Positions 15,352 through 25,003 of a stretch of 64,000 bases of DNA are shown here, piece by piece; within the stretch, counting starts at the first letter, position 1; each line of letters opens with the position of its first letter. A program made the translations under genes and the position numbers. The stretch spans positions 1,798,001 to 1,862,000 of the forward strand of contig NZ_AP025477.1 of NCBI RefSeq assembly GCF_024347415.1, written 5' to 3'. The notes under the pieces are model-generated. The model was not told where the DNA came from. It made no database searches and saw nothing but the letters and a program-made list of their open reading frames with translations. The stretch comes from Vibrio crassostreae. GTDB lineage: Bacteria > Pseudomonadota > Gammaproteobacteria > Enterobacterales > Vibrionaceae.

Positions 15352-17748
15352 CTAATTAGAGCAGCTATTGCCATTCGGGATACCGCTGCCTAAGAATTCG
15401 ACGCGAATCTGTTCGACATCTTTTAGATATTGGTTGTTGGCTTGGTCTGTCTCATCGAAATTGTTGAGTGTGACATTCCATGAGGTGAATGGAGTAGGTT
15501 GGAAGTACGCGTATTCAAACTTATTCGCTACGGCACCGTCGGTGATGATGCTGACATCGTTGGTGGTTGGATCATCTATTCGGTAGTAGAACGCACGAGA
15601 CACGGGGTTTGAGCTGAACTGATAATCTTGGTTTTCATATCGATCGGCATAGTTGCCTGAACTGGAGACTCGCAGATTTAGTTGTTTGCCATAAGGTAAG
15701 TTTCCACCCTCTAAGAACACTCGTACCGTGGAAAGCCTAACGCGGTCAAATGAACACAATTGGACTTGCTCTAGTGGAATAGAGAAATTTAGCTGTCCGG
15801 TTGTTGCAAAGTTCTCTAGTTGTTCTGGGCTAGAAATAGTGTAGTTATCGATGGTGAAATCTTGTGGCGCGGGTTGGAAAGAAGATAGAGCATTCACATA
15901 CTCACTTTCGATGGACGCCAAATCAAATTGGTAGTCCAAGTAGCTTTTGTTCAGAGATGGCGTGATCTCGCTTGGCTTCAATGCCCAGTATTCGTATGCC
16001 TGAACATAGTTAGACAACGCAACGAACATCGGGCGTTTGAAGTGCATCAACACTCTTGATAGTTCACGTTCAATCGAATCGAAGCTGTCGGTGTCTACTT
16101 GATAACCCTCAATAGCATCATTTAGTCTTTGTTGTTGATTGATGGTTACGTTGTTAGTTAACAGTAAGTCGACCAGCTTTGCTTGCTCCTGAGCGAAATT
16201 AAGCTGGGTGATGTTAATCGCCTTGCCGAGTAGTACCTGTTTTTCTAGCTCAAGTAAGTACTGCCTTGTTCCTTTAATTCCCAAACTATCGGCATATCTT
16301 AAGTTACTGCGGATCTCGGTGATCATCAGATCCCACGCTAGATTACTTTCATTGATAGTTGGGATGTTGAAGTTAAAGCCATCCATCGCTTCCGATATCT
16401 TCTGGAACTTGATGGTTGATTTAATATCCGCGGTGAGCTGAGAGATACCAGAAATCGTTTTGGTGACGCTATCAATAATGCCCGTGACCGACTTGATATT
16501 GGTGACGAGGTTTTTGGCTTTTTCTAATGCTTCTGGGGTTTTAGCCAATTGCTCGGTTAGGTCATTCACCCCAGAAAGGTTACCTGTGAACACGCCACTC
16601 ACTGCGCTACCAATCTCAGCGATTGCTTTGAAAATCGCCAGTGCAGCGTTGAGTTGCTGCTGGGTTTTCCAATTCTCGACGCCAACTAAATAAGTCGTTC
16701 TTGCATCGAGAGTCACTAACTCCTGAGCTTTGTATTGGTTATCTACCTCGGTCAGGCTATCGCCTATTTTGTCTATGTTGGATTGGGTTTGTGTGATGAT
16801 CGAGCTTTGAGCGCGAAGAACGTCTTCAATGTTAGCGAGCGCTAACTTAGCGGCTTCTATTTTGTCTTCAATGACGGTGTTTCTGTCTTGAATAATGTCC
16901 CATTGAGCTTGATACGCGACCATCGCATTCAGGTACGCTTCGTACTTGTCTTGGTAAAGTACTTTGTCGAGATAAGGAACGTAGTGGCTCTCTTTGGTGC
17001 TGAAGTTAATGAATTGCTTGAACGCGACCGTTTGCAAGTACAGGTCTGAAAGAATCGGGTCGTCTTCCACCACAGAACCTGAGTAACGTAGGCTCTGCTC
17101 AATCCAGTTGATAAGGTCGAGGCTAAGTTCTGGGTTGGTGTCGAACAAGCTGGCAGCCATATCAAAAGAGCGATTAATTATGTCGGTAAAAGGTTCGGTA
17201 GCCAGTTTCATTTGCCCGGTAATGTTTGAGTCGATGGTGGTTCTTCGGTAGTGCTCTCCTGCTAAGACAACGGATTCACCATCTCCTGTATTTCCTGTTA
17301 GGGCGTCTCGTGTAATGCTGCCATCGCTTTGGAAAGCGAGCACATTAATCGGTGTTTCTATTTCACCAGCAATCACAGAAATCGATGCTGCAGAACCTTG
17401 TTGTCCGAGCACAAACGTTGGCGTACCTGGACCAACAATTTTGCGCGCAAAAATCAGGATGTTTTGGTTGTTTACAAGTAAGTTGAAGTTCTCTGGTACT
17501 TCGATGGTGTCTGCAAACACGACGATTTTTGAAGGGTTGGTGACGTATAGGTTCTGTTCCGCTATCCAATCACTGAGGTTGATGTGCAGATCGGATGTTG
17601 AGCGAGACAATACGCCAACATCTGAATAGGCCGATTGAACCCAAGTTGGGTATTCAGTTGAATTGGGTAAATTGTTCAGTTCAAGCCAGTCGCTAGAAAA
17701 AGCCTGTGGAGAAAATGAAAGAGAAATAATAATAGGTAGAAGTCTCAT
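15352..17748 (-). CDS. Secreted helical protein of unknown function, possible pore-former subunit
   Basis: 798-residue protein that I do not recognise by name. It has a signal peptide (about 1-19, cleavage near AFSS-D), then a beta-rich region (about 60-175). A long helical, coiled-coil-prone middle (about 200-590) holds two weakly amphipathic, Gly/Ser/Ala-rich hydrophobic stretches (363-392 and 413-440). A beta-sandwich-like C-terminal domain (about 630-798) contains Cys665 and Cys796, which could form a disulfide. This resembles alpha-helical pore-forming toxins carrying a C-terminal binding domain, but no family was confirmed. It is the second gene after the helical protein at 17938, 189 bp apart, same strand, probably co-transcribed. 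Toxin role is inference. Confidence 0.7.
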   Translation of the reverse strand: MRLLPIIISLSFSPQAFSSDWLELNNLPNSTEYPTWVQSAYSDVGVLSRSTSDLHINLSDWIAEQNLYVTNPSKIVVFADTIEVPENFNLLVNNQNILIFARKIVGPGTPTFVLGQQGSAASISVIAGEIETPINVLAFQSDGSITRDALTGNTGDGESVVLAGEHYRRTTIDSNITGQMKLATEPFTDIINRSFDMAASLFDTNPELSLDLINWIEQSLRYSGSVVEDDPILSDLYLQTVAFKQFINFSTKESHYVPYLDKVLYQDKYEAYLNAMVAYQAQWDIIQDRNTVIEDKIEAAKLALANIEDVLRAQSSIITQTQSNIDKIGDSLTEVDNQYKAQELVTLDARTTYLVGVENWKTQQQLNAALAIFKAIAEIGSAVSGVFTGNLSGVNDLTEQLAKTPEALEKAKNLVTNIKSVTGIIDSVTKTISGISQLTADIKSTIKFQKISEAMDGFNFNIPTINESNLAWDLMITEIRSNLRYADSLGIKGTRQYLLELEKQVLLGKAINITQLNFAQEQAKLVDLLLTNNVTINQQQRLNDAIEGYQVDTDSFDSIERELSRVLMHFKRPMFVALSNYVQAYEYWALKPSEITPSLNKSYLDYQFDLASIESEYVNALSSFQPAPQDFTIDNYTISSPEQLENFATTGQLNFSIPLEQVQLCSFDRVRLSTVRVFLEGGNLPYGKQLNLRVSSSGNYADRYENQDYQFSSNPVSRAFYYRIDDPTTNDVSIITDGAVANKFEYAYFQPTPFTSWNVTLNNFDETDQANNQYLKDVEQIRVEFLGSGIPNGNSCSN

Positions 17749-17937
17749 ATTTATATCCTGTCGAAATTAGTATTCGCCAAATTTTTGGTAGCAGAAGCCA
17801 ACACCTTAATTTTCATAAGGTGCGGCTTACTATTCGGAGGGTTATTTGGCTATCTCGTTATATTTTTAGCTGTCTCGTTTGCATATAGCGCTGCTTTTTC
17901 GTTATTCGTCGCGCTATTTCTTCGAGATGTATAGGGA

Positions 17938-19176
17938 CTATTCCATTTCTTGAATGTACGCATTGTTTGCGAACGCTTTTGCTTTCTCGCTGATATTACT
18001 CCAGTTACTTTCTGCAACCGTTGTATTGGCAAGCGCACCTATCGCACCAAGCATTGCGTCGTCTTTCATGATGTCGGCATTATTCTGGGCTTGTTCTAAT
18101 GCCACAAGCAGTGAGGTGAAGTCGGCATTCATTTTCTGCCAATTCAGTTTCAGCTTATTAATATGTGGAATCGCATTTTCAATTTGTTGAGAGATCATAT
18201 CGATACTTTCTGAAGAGCGATGATAAGAGTTATATATTTTCTGCGTGTAAGTTAACTGCTCTTGAAGCTCTTTTACTTCGTTTTGTAATTCGTTACGAAG
18301 TTTACGTGCTTTTTCTGCTTTATCGCCATATACGCCCATGATTGGACCTGCAACCAGAGGGAACCATGCATAAGTCACCGCAGTAGAGGCGACAGTAACG
18401 TAGTGAGTGTAATCTTTGTTGAGTTGAGTAATACGCGCATTGATGTCATTCACTCGTTGTTGAAGCGCGCTGCCATCGTCGCTTAGGTAACTGTTGTGAG
18501 TGCCTTCCAACACATCTAATTGCAATTTTTGAGTGTCTAATGTAGCTGAAAATTCTAATAGGTTGCCGCCAGCGTCAGACACTTCTTGCTGGTATCTCAT
18601 TGAAAAACTTTGCAGGCTTTTCAGGTAAGCGATCGCCACCTTTCTATTGCGTTCTACCGCTTCGATATCTTCCGGGAGTGGCGAGAATGCTTTGGCCAGC
18701 ATTTCATTCAAAGCATCGCTTAGTGGGTTAAGCATGAAGTCTTTAATTTGGACGTAATTGGCCAAGCTTAATGACAGGTCAACGATGCTTGGATAAAGCT
18801 CTTTTTTCCAATAGAAGGCGGTATCGTGAATACTTGAGTACTGCTGAACCAATGCTTCGAAATTAGAGAAAGGAATGTCGTTAGGAATACTTAAAGTCGA
18901 CTTCATACTGGCTTCTGTCACGGGCAGTGCCAAAGCGCCTTCAACATAGGCTTGGATCTGATACCACTCTTGCTGTTTGAGAATAAAGTTGTCGGTATCT
19001 AAATCAATAAAGACGCCGTTCTCACCGATTATCGTATCGTAGGTGACTTGAGGTATGTTTTGTTCAGCTGACGCTTGGTTAATTTGAACTGGCGCTGCTT
19101 GAGAAGTGAAAGCAAAAGAAGAAAGTAGCCCAATTGAAATCGAAGATAGTACGAGTGTTTTAGTGATTTTTTTCAT
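17938..19176 (-). CDS. Secreted helical protein, XaxA/HBL-like architecture
   Basis: 412 residues with a clear Sec signal peptide (1-28, AQAAP-type cleavage). The rest is almost wholly helical. A hydrophobic segment at 259-284 (VTVASTAVTYAWFPLVAGPI) lies between two long charged amphipathic helices (about 215-257 and 285-318). That helix-hydrophobic hairpin-helix layout is the hallmark of ClyA-superfamily alpha-pore-forming toxins such as XaxA/YaxA, HBL/Nhe and Vibrio MakA. Length matches XaxA (about 400). I cannot show homology by eye. The signal peptide differs from XaxA and MakA, which lack one. Upstream is a 767-bp AT-rich gap. Alternatively a periplasmic coiled-coil protein. Confidence 0.7.
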   Translation of the reverse strand: MKKITKTLVLSSISIGLLSSFAFTSQAAPVQINQASAEQNIPQVTYDTIIGENGVFIDLDTDNFILKQQEWYQIQAYVEGALALPVTEASMKSTLSIPNDIPFSNFEALVQQYSSIHDTAFYWKKELYPSIVDLSLSLANYVQIKDFMLNPLSDALNEMLAKAFSPLPEDIEAVERNRKVAIAYLKSLQSFSMRYQQEVSDAGGNLLEFSATLDTQKLQLDVLEGTHNSYLSDDGSALQQRVNDINARITQLNKDYTHYVTVASTAVTYAWFPLVAGPIMGVYGDKAEKARKLRNELQNEVKELQEQLTYTQKIYNSYHRSSESIDMISQQIENAIPHINKLKLNWQKMNADFTSLLVALEQAQNNADIMKDDAMLGAIGALANTTVAESNWSNISEKAKAFANNAYIQEME

Positions 19177-19943
19177 CGTTTAGCCCTGTTAGATTTGTTA
19201 TTAGCTTTTTACAAAGACAATAATCCCCCTACCATTCGATGGCATTTTTAAATATTTATGAAGGGTTATTGAATAGTTTTATATTGTTATTTTTATAATT
19301 ATTTTTTTGTTTTTAAAATTGACTCCTTTAATGTGTTTTTTGTTTTTATAAGATTTGCTCAATCTATAGTAGATTTATAATGAAAAGTTCTATTTAGATC
19401 ACACATTTGAATTCATATTGATTGATTGTTGATCTATTGAATTTAATGATATTTAAGTCACTACTCTTGTGTCTTTTGTCAGGCTAGGTGTGGAAAGGTC
19501 TCGAGAGGTTTTTATTCTATTCATAAATGCGATAAGTGATAAAATTATAATTATCCTCATAATTTCAATTATTACTAAATCTGTTGATTAATTTGATGAA
19601 TATATAAATAGAACGAGCGTTTTAAATTTGATCTGTGCCAGATAATGTTCAGGTTTTATATTAAGGAAAGTTTCTGTTAGTGGCTTTTTATTAGCGAGTG
19701 TTTTATTAGTGGAGCTTGTATTAGGTATAATTAAATTAGATTATCTTTAATTAGTGGCATTGTTTTGGGTTTATTAAGGCTGGCTTTATTTAACGAAATA
19801 GATGGATACATAGGTGAGAGGACATCATGTTCATGGGGTTTTAGAATGTTTGCGATATTTTCGAATCATTGTGGATGTTCTGGATGTTTACCCATCAAAA
19901 CCACTCACTTCTGCTCGCAGTGTTTGATGGGCAAGTGTCTTAG
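19177..19943. other. AT-rich non-coding gap upstream of the helical-protein pair
   Basis: 767 bp without a convincing gene and visibly richer in A/T than the flanks, with homopolymer T and A runs around 19270-19400. Such regions in Vibrio are typical H-NS targets and often mark acquired genes (inference). A hairpin CCCATCAAA/TTTGATGGG lies at 19891-19931 with no T-run. A 60-codon reading frame at 19765-19947 looks random. Confidence 0.6.
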
Positions 19944-21308
19944 TTAGTTGTTATTCATCGCCAACTTACCTAGCTTCATTGCAGCAGCGTGATGACGGTG
20001 CATTAGTTGCTCCATGTCTACGCCAATCACGGCGCCATCGTTGACTCGCCATTTTCCGGCAACCATCACTTTATCCGCTTGTTGAGCGCCGCAGAGTAGT
20101 AATGCAGCCAGTGGATCGTGGCTACCAGAGAAGCGAATGTCATCGAGTTTGAACATCGCGATGTCGGCTTGTTTGCCAACCTCTAGCGTGCCGATATCCG
20201 TTCTGCCCATTGCAGCAGCAGATCCGGATGTCGCCCAACGAAGTGCGTCTAAGTGAGATACGTTTGCTGAGCCATATTGTAGGCGTTGTAGATACATCGC
20301 CATGCGTACTTCGGCAATCATGTTAGAACCGTCATTCGAGGCTGAACCATCGACACCCAGTCCGACTTTTACGCCAGCGGCTTCAAGGTCGTTGTTCTTA
20401 CAAATACCGGAAGCCAACATCATGTTGGAAGTTGGGCAGTGACTGATACCAATGCCTGCTTTACCCAAGCGCTTGATCTCTTCTGGATTGAAGTGAATAC
20501 CATGAGCAAGCCAAGTGCGTTCATTCAGCCAGCCCACATCTTCTAAGTAATCAACTGGGCGCAAGCCAAACTTCTCAATACAGAAGTCTTCCTCATCTAA
20601 GGTTTCGCATAGGTGCGTGTGCATCATCACGCTTTCACGTTCACTGATCTTGGCTGTCTCTTTCATTAGATCAGTGGTTACTGAGAACGGCGAACAAGGC
20701 GCGAGTGCTATTTGAATCATTGCCCCTTCATCACGCTGGTGGTAATCACGAATCAAGCGCTGGCTGTCATCAATGATGGTTTGTTCGGTTTGAATGGTGT
20801 GTCGTGGAGGTAGCCCACCTTCATCTTCCCCAAGACTCATTGAACCACGTGTGAATATGGCTCTAACGCCCAGCTTCTCTGCGGCCTCGACTTGTAAATC
20901 AATAGCGTGCTCAAGTCCATTAGGTAGCAAGTAGTGGTGATCGGATGCAGTAGTACAGCCCGACATCATTAATTCAACCAGCGCCAATTCTGTAGCAAGG
21001 CTCATCATCTCAGAATCGAGGTTGGCCCAAACTGGGTAGAGGCTTTGTAGCCAATGGAAGAGTTCTTTATTGAGTGCGCCCGGGTAGGCTCGCGTTAGGG
21101 TTTGATAGAAGTGGTGGTGCGCATTGATAAGCCCAGGAGTCACAACATGACGAGAGGCGTCGACGCTGTAATCTACGGGTGAGGTCGGCTCTTTGTGTTT
21201 GCCAACCAGCTCAATGATTTTATTACCTTTAATGACAATGCCGCCTTCTGCATCAGCAAGTGAGCCAGTGTAGATTGCGAGAGGATTCTTAATCCAGATG
21301 GTTTCCAT
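19944..21308 (-). CDS. 8-oxoguanine deaminase
   Basis: Cytosolic amidohydrolase-superfamily deaminase of 454 residues that converts 8-oxoguanine to urate and ammonia. Metal motifs: NAHHHFYQTLTRA, MHTHLCETLDEE, AHGIHFNPEE and GLGVDGSASNDGSN. The HHHFYQTLTR and DGSASND signatures fit characterised 8-oxoguanine deaminases better than guanine deaminase or TrzN. Its product, urate, enters the PuuD pathway encoded at 25.7-30.2 kb, and a purine permease gene follows upstream on the same strand. Related hydroxydechloroatrazine-type activity is the main alternative. Confidence 0.88.
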   Translation of the reverse strand: METIWIKNPLAIYTGSLADAEGGIVIKGNKIIELVGKHKEPTSPVDYSVDASRHVVTPGLINAHHHFYQTLTRAYPGALNKELFHWLQSLYPVWANLDSEMMSLATELALVELMMSGCTTASDHHYLLPNGLEHAIDLQVEAAEKLGVRAIFTRGSMSLGEDEGGLPPRHTIQTEQTIIDDSQRLIRDYHQRDEGAMIQIALAPCSPFSVTTDLMKETAKISERESVMMHTHLCETLDEEDFCIEKFGLRPVDYLEDVGWLNERTWLAHGIHFNPEEIKRLGKAGIGISHCPTSNMMLASGICKNNDLEAAGVKVGLGVDGSASNDGSNMIAEVRMAMYLQRLQYGSANVSHLDALRWATSGSAAAMGRTDIGTLEVGKQADIAMFKLDDIRFSGSHDPLAALLLCGAQQADKVMVAGKWRVNDGAVIGVDMEQLMHRHHAAAMKLGKLAMNNN

Positions 21309-21470
21309 TCATAGTAGTCCTTAGCCATCTCAGCCTTTTCAGGGAAGAGGGTCTTTATTTGGTATTTGTTGTTGAAAGATAAATTCGAATCAAGGGCGAT
21401 GAAATATTCAAGTGTTTTCGTTACGCCCGTGATTCTACGGAAATCAGTTTTTCGCTAATTAGCGATTTAG

Positions 21471-22922
21471 CTAGTTCGTTTTTGGCTCAGGGTTATCTGA
21501 TCCCGTTTGAACGTCAGGTTCTGTTGTTGCTTGTTGAATCTCTGATTGCTCGTTTGAGTGTAGCTCTTCTTCAGCTTGTTCTTTCATTTCTAGTTCAACT
21601 TGCGCCTGGCTTTCGGCTAACGCTTCTTGCTCTTCTGCTCGTGAAGACTTCGGCAATACAAGGTTAAGAACAACCGTCATGATGGTGCCAGTCGTAATGC
21701 CAGAGTGCAGGAAGTTCGCTAAATCGTGTGGCAAGTGTTGCAGCAATCTTGGCTCGAAAGTTACGGCCAAGCCAGACGCCAAACCTACACAGATTACCAA
21801 GGCATTTCGCTTGGTGTCTGCGGCCTTGATCAACATGCGGATACCCGCGTAAGCAATCATTCCGAACATTACAAAGCCCACGCCGCCTAAAACGGGTTTA
21901 GGGATTGTGACGGCAATAGCGGCTAATTTCGGGAATAAACCACCTAAAATTAACAAACCACCTGTTGCAGCTACTACATAGCGACTTGCAACACCAGTGA
22001 TACCAACAATACCAACGTTTTGGCTAAATGATGCTAGTGGCATCGCTGTTAAAATCGAAGATAAGGTGCTGCCAAGGCCATCGCCTAGTAATCCACGTTT
22101 TAGATCTTTACCGCTGACTTGGGTTTGGCAGTTGTTGCCAAGTGCCATGAAGTCGCCAGTTGCTTCCGCGATAACCACGATGTACACCAAGCTCATGCTG
22201 ATGATGGCACTCGCAGAAAAGGTAAAGCCGTATTTGAAAGGTTCAGGGCCACCGACCCAAGCGGCAGAGCTGATTTGTTCAAGGTCGACCATGCCAAGCG
22301 ATAGCGCCACAATGTAACCGCCTGCTAGGCCAATCACGATAGCGGAGGCCGCAACCGCGCCTTTACAGTAAACCGATACACCAACCACGATGCCTAGCGA
22401 TACAAGGGCGAGAAACAGTTTAGGTAGAGTGGCGAATTGTTCCGTGTTGGCAGGAGAGTCGCCAACCCAGTTCATGGCAACCGGTAAAATGGTTAAGCCG
22501 ATTAAGGTAACCACAACACCACTTACCACGGTCGGGAATAGCTTGCGAACCTTGTCCATATAGAAGCTGGCACCAATGACCACAAACGAGCCGATAAGCG
22601 CCGAGCCCATGATAGCGGCGACACCACCTTCGTTACCGATCGAAATAGCCACACCTAAAAAGGCAAAGCTTGAACCCATCACCACGGGCAGTCGAATCCC
22701 CACTGGACCAAAACCAAGACATTGCGCGACAGTCACAATACCTGACGCCAATAGCGCTGCATTGATCAGTGAGACGATCTCGGTGTTGGGCAGGCCGATG
22801 GAGGCGCCGACAATAAGAGGGACAGCAACGATGCCACCAATCGAGGCGAGCATATGCTGTAAAGCGAGTAGAAGGGTTAGCCCATGGGGCGGTCTTTCAT
22901 TAAGGGTGTACAGAAGTTTCAT
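21471..22922 (-). CDS. NCS2 xanthine/uracil-type permease
   Basis: Nucleobase:cation symporter-2 (NAT) carrier, 483 residues, with about 12-14 hydrophobic helices and the start RPPHGLTLLLALQHMLASIGG typical of XanP/UacT/PbuX. The NAT signature region is ASFSQNVGIVGITGVASRYV. The C-terminal ~50 residues are Glu/Gln-rich and look disordered and cytosolic. Likely substrates are xanthine and/or urate, given the adjoining 8-oxoguanine deaminase, XDH and urate oxidase genes. Exact specificity is not readable here. Confidence 0.9.
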   Translation of the reverse strand: MKLLYTLNERPPHGLTLLLALQHMLASIGGIVAVPLIVGASIGLPNTEIVSLINAALLASGIVTVAQCLGFGPVGIRLPVVMGSSFAFLGVAISIGNEGGVAAIMGSALIGSFVVIGASFYMDKVRKLFPTVVSGVVVTLIGLTILPVAMNWVGDSPANTEQFATLPKLFLALVSLGIVVGVSVYCKGAVAASAIVIGLAGGYIVALSLGMVDLEQISSAAWVGGPEPFKYGFTFSASAIISMSLVYIVVIAEATGDFMALGNNCQTQVSGKDLKRGLLGDGLGSTLSSILTAMPLASFSQNVGIVGITGVASRYVVAATGGLLILGGLFPKLAAIAVTIPKPVLGGVGFVMFGMIAYAGIRMLIKAADTKRNALVICVGLASGLAVTFEPRLLQHLPHDLANFLHSGITTGTIMTVVLNLVLPKSSRAEEQEALAESQAQVELEMKEQAEEELHSNEQSEIQQATTEPDVQTGSDNPEPKTN

Positions 22923-23077
22923 TTGATATTCCTCTGCCTGCGTTTCCGTTTACAGGCGATTGGCGGTCAAATAATGACTTCTACAAACTGCGTAGGGTCA
23001 TAAAAAAGGTGCACTGAATCGGTAGGGATTCTGCTCTCTTGCCATCAATACAATTAGCTTTCTTAAAAATCATATTG

Positions 23078-23105
23078 TTGCTTGGCTCGCGAACCAGCCA
23101 AGCAA
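23078..23105 (-). terminator. Strong hairpin after the AzgA-type permease gene
   Basis: Perfect 10-bp inverted repeat TTGCTTGGCT/AGCCAAGCAA with an 8-nt loop, 43 bp past the stop of the minus-strand permease gene. There is no good T-run, so it may be an mRNA-stabilising or Rho-assisted end. Confidence 0.45.
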
Positions 23106-23147
23106 CGTTGTGAGCAATCAAGAAATGACTGCTCAGGAGCTATAGGG

Positions 23148-24491
23148 TTAACCGATGAACACCAGCTTGGCGATGAAGATAGCCGCTAAGAAGTACATCG
23201 AAATTGATACGTCTTTTGTTTTACCTGTTGCAAGTTTCAGCACTGTATAGGTAATGAAACCCAGTGCGATACCGTTAGCGATAGAGAAGGTCAGAGGCAT
23301 CATTAACGCTGTAATCGCAGCTGGAGCACCGTTGGTAAAGTCTTTCCAATCGACGTGCTGCATGCTGCTCATCATCACGAATGCCACGTAAATAAGAGCA
23401 CCAGACGTTGCGTAAGCAGGGATCATACCTGCTAATGGCGATAGGAAAATCGCTGCTAAGAACAACACACCAACCACAATTGCTGAAAGACCAGTTCGTG
23501 CGCCTGCTGCAACGCCCGCTGCACTCTCTACATAACTGGTTACTGGCGGACAACCCACACACGCACCTGCCACACTTGAGATACTGTCAGCTTTCAGTGC
23601 TTTGCTAAGACCTTCAATTTTGCCCGTTTCAGGGTTAGTTAGGTTTGCGCGCTCTGCCACGCCCATCAAAGTACCTGCGGTATCGAACATGTTTACAAAA
23701 AGGAAAGCCAAGATAACGCTGATCATCGAAACATCAAGCGCACCCATAATGTCCATTTTTAGGAATGTAGGCGCTAAACTTGGTGGTGCTGCGAAGAAGC
23801 CGTTGTAATGCACTAAGCCAAGCATCATGCCGACAAGCGTAACACTCAAAATACCGATTAGCACCGCACCAAAGACTTTACGCTCACTGAGTACCGCGAT
23901 GATAAGAAATGCGATAGCAGCCAATAGCGCTTCTGGTTTAGTGAAGTCACCTAGTGATACCAAAGTAGCTGGGTTTTCGACGACGATACCTGCTGTTTTT
24001 AAGCCAATCAGGCCTAAGAACAAACCAACACCCGCTGTCATGGAGTAACGCAGACTCACCGGGATACTTTCAATTATCCATTGGCGGACTTTGTAAAAGC
24101 TCATTCCGACGAACAAGATACCTGAGATAAACACAGCACCCAGTGCCACTTCCCAGCTGTAGCCCATTTCGCTTACTACCGTGAACGAGAAGAAGGCGTT
24201 TAAGCCCATGCCCGGTGCAAGGCCGACAGGCCAGTTGGCAAATAAGCCCATTAACAAACAACCGATCGCGGCACCAATACAAGTAGCGACGAATACCGCC
24301 CCTGCATCCATACCCGATGCGGCCATGATTTGTGGGTTAACGAAGATGATGTAAGCCATGGTTGCGAAGGTGGTGACACCGCCGACTAACTCATTTTTTA
24401 CGCTACTTCCGTGGGCCTTAATTTTAAAAAACTTCTCTAAAATTCCGTTGTTCGCATCTTGGTTGAGTATTTCTGTTTTACTCTCACTCAT
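23148..24491 (-). CDS. NCS2 AzgA-type adenine/guanine/hypoxanthine permease
   Basis: Purine permease of the AzgA/PbuG/GhxP branch, 447 residues. Seen: ELVGGVTTFATMAYIIFVNPQ near the N-terminus, GLAPGMGLNAFFSF, a FVNMFDTAGTLMGVAE segment and CPPVTSYVESAAGVAAGARTGL, all family signatures. I prefer ATG 24491 (AAAAGGA 9 nt upstream; product begins MSESKTE) over ATG 24521, which would add MDHNIKGLAD. It likely supplies guanine and hypoxanthine for the purine-degradation genes around it. The promoter region upstream carries the 266-bp inverted-repeat element. Confidence 0.92.
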   Translation of the reverse strand: MSESKTEILNQDANNGILEKFFKIKAHGSSVKNELVGGVTTFATMAYIIFVNPQIMAASGMDAGAVFVATCIGAAIGCLLMGLFANWPVGLAPGMGLNAFFSFTVVSEMGYSWEVALGAVFISGILFVGMSFYKVRQWIIESIPVSLRYSMTAGVGLFLGLIGLKTAGIVVENPATLVSLGDFTKPEALLAAIAFLIIAVLSERKVFGAVLIGILSVTLVGMMLGLVHYNGFFAAPPSLAPTFLKMDIMGALDVSMISVILAFLFVNMFDTAGTLMGVAERANLTNPETGKIEGLSKALKADSISSVAGACVGCPPVTSYVESAAGVAAGARTGLSAIVVGVLFLAAIFLSPLAGMIPAYATSGALIYVAFVMMSSMQHVDWKDFTNGAPAAITALMMPLTFSIANGIALGFITYTVLKLATGKTKDVSISMYFLAAIFIAKLVFIG

Positions 24492-24652
24492 GTCAGCAAG
24501 TCCTTTTATGTTGTGATCCATTTATTGAATACAGCGAGATTTCAATATTAAGTTTTAAGGTTTTTTCCTAGCCGCTATTTCTTTAGTTATCTGTTGTTTA
24601 GTCATCAACTTCTAACTATTAACGTTGTTAGTATTTTTATATGAGCGTGTTG

Positions 24653-24918
24653 AGGGTCTGTTGACCTTTCGCGGTTAAATTTTGTTCGAGATAGAATCGT
24701 TTTAGGCGCGGCAAGGAGTATGTAGCCTAGCCACTCTAAGTAAATACTTCTTAACAAAGCATAAAACGATTCTAGCCGAACCCTTCGGGCAGCCTTTGTG
24801 GTTCATTTCTACTGCGTTATCGGCTTCTCATGTAGGCTAGCTACACATCAAAGCCTCTGCCTTGTAGAAATTTTCCACAAAGCGCTGCAAAAATCAGCTC
24901 GAAAGGCCAATAGACCCT
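24653..24918. repeat. 266-bp element with terminal and internal inverted repeats, MITE-like
   Basis: Ends are inverted repeats: GGGTCTGTTGACCTTTCG at the left pairs with CGAAAGGCCAATAGACCC at the right in 16 of 18 positions. Inside are two further hairpins. AGAATCGTTTTA (24693-24704) pairs with TAAAACGATTCT (24762-24773), and TTTGTGG..TTTCTAC pairs with GTAGAAA..CCACAAA around 24795-24880. No coding sequence. This is the form of an intergenic MITE/ERIC-like element. I expect other copies in Vibrio genomes, but none is in this window. Confidence 0.7.
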
Positions 24919-25003
24919 ACTGAGCGCGCATCATTTTAGATGCACGCACTAATCTGTTTAATATTTGTCGGTTGAGCCTAGTTCGAAGTTCTAGGACACG
25001 GGA

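Noticed and set aside
19891..19931. Hairpin CCCATCAAA/TTTGATGGG taken as a terminator
   Set aside because: No T-run on either strand; left as a noted hairpin only.
19765..19947. 60-codon frame in the AT-rich gap
   Set aside because: No ribosome site, odd composition, and overlaps the end of the 8-oxoguanine deaminase gene.
22576..22926. 116-codon plus-strand frame in the permease gene
   Set aside because: Shadow of the NCS2 gene on the opposite strand.
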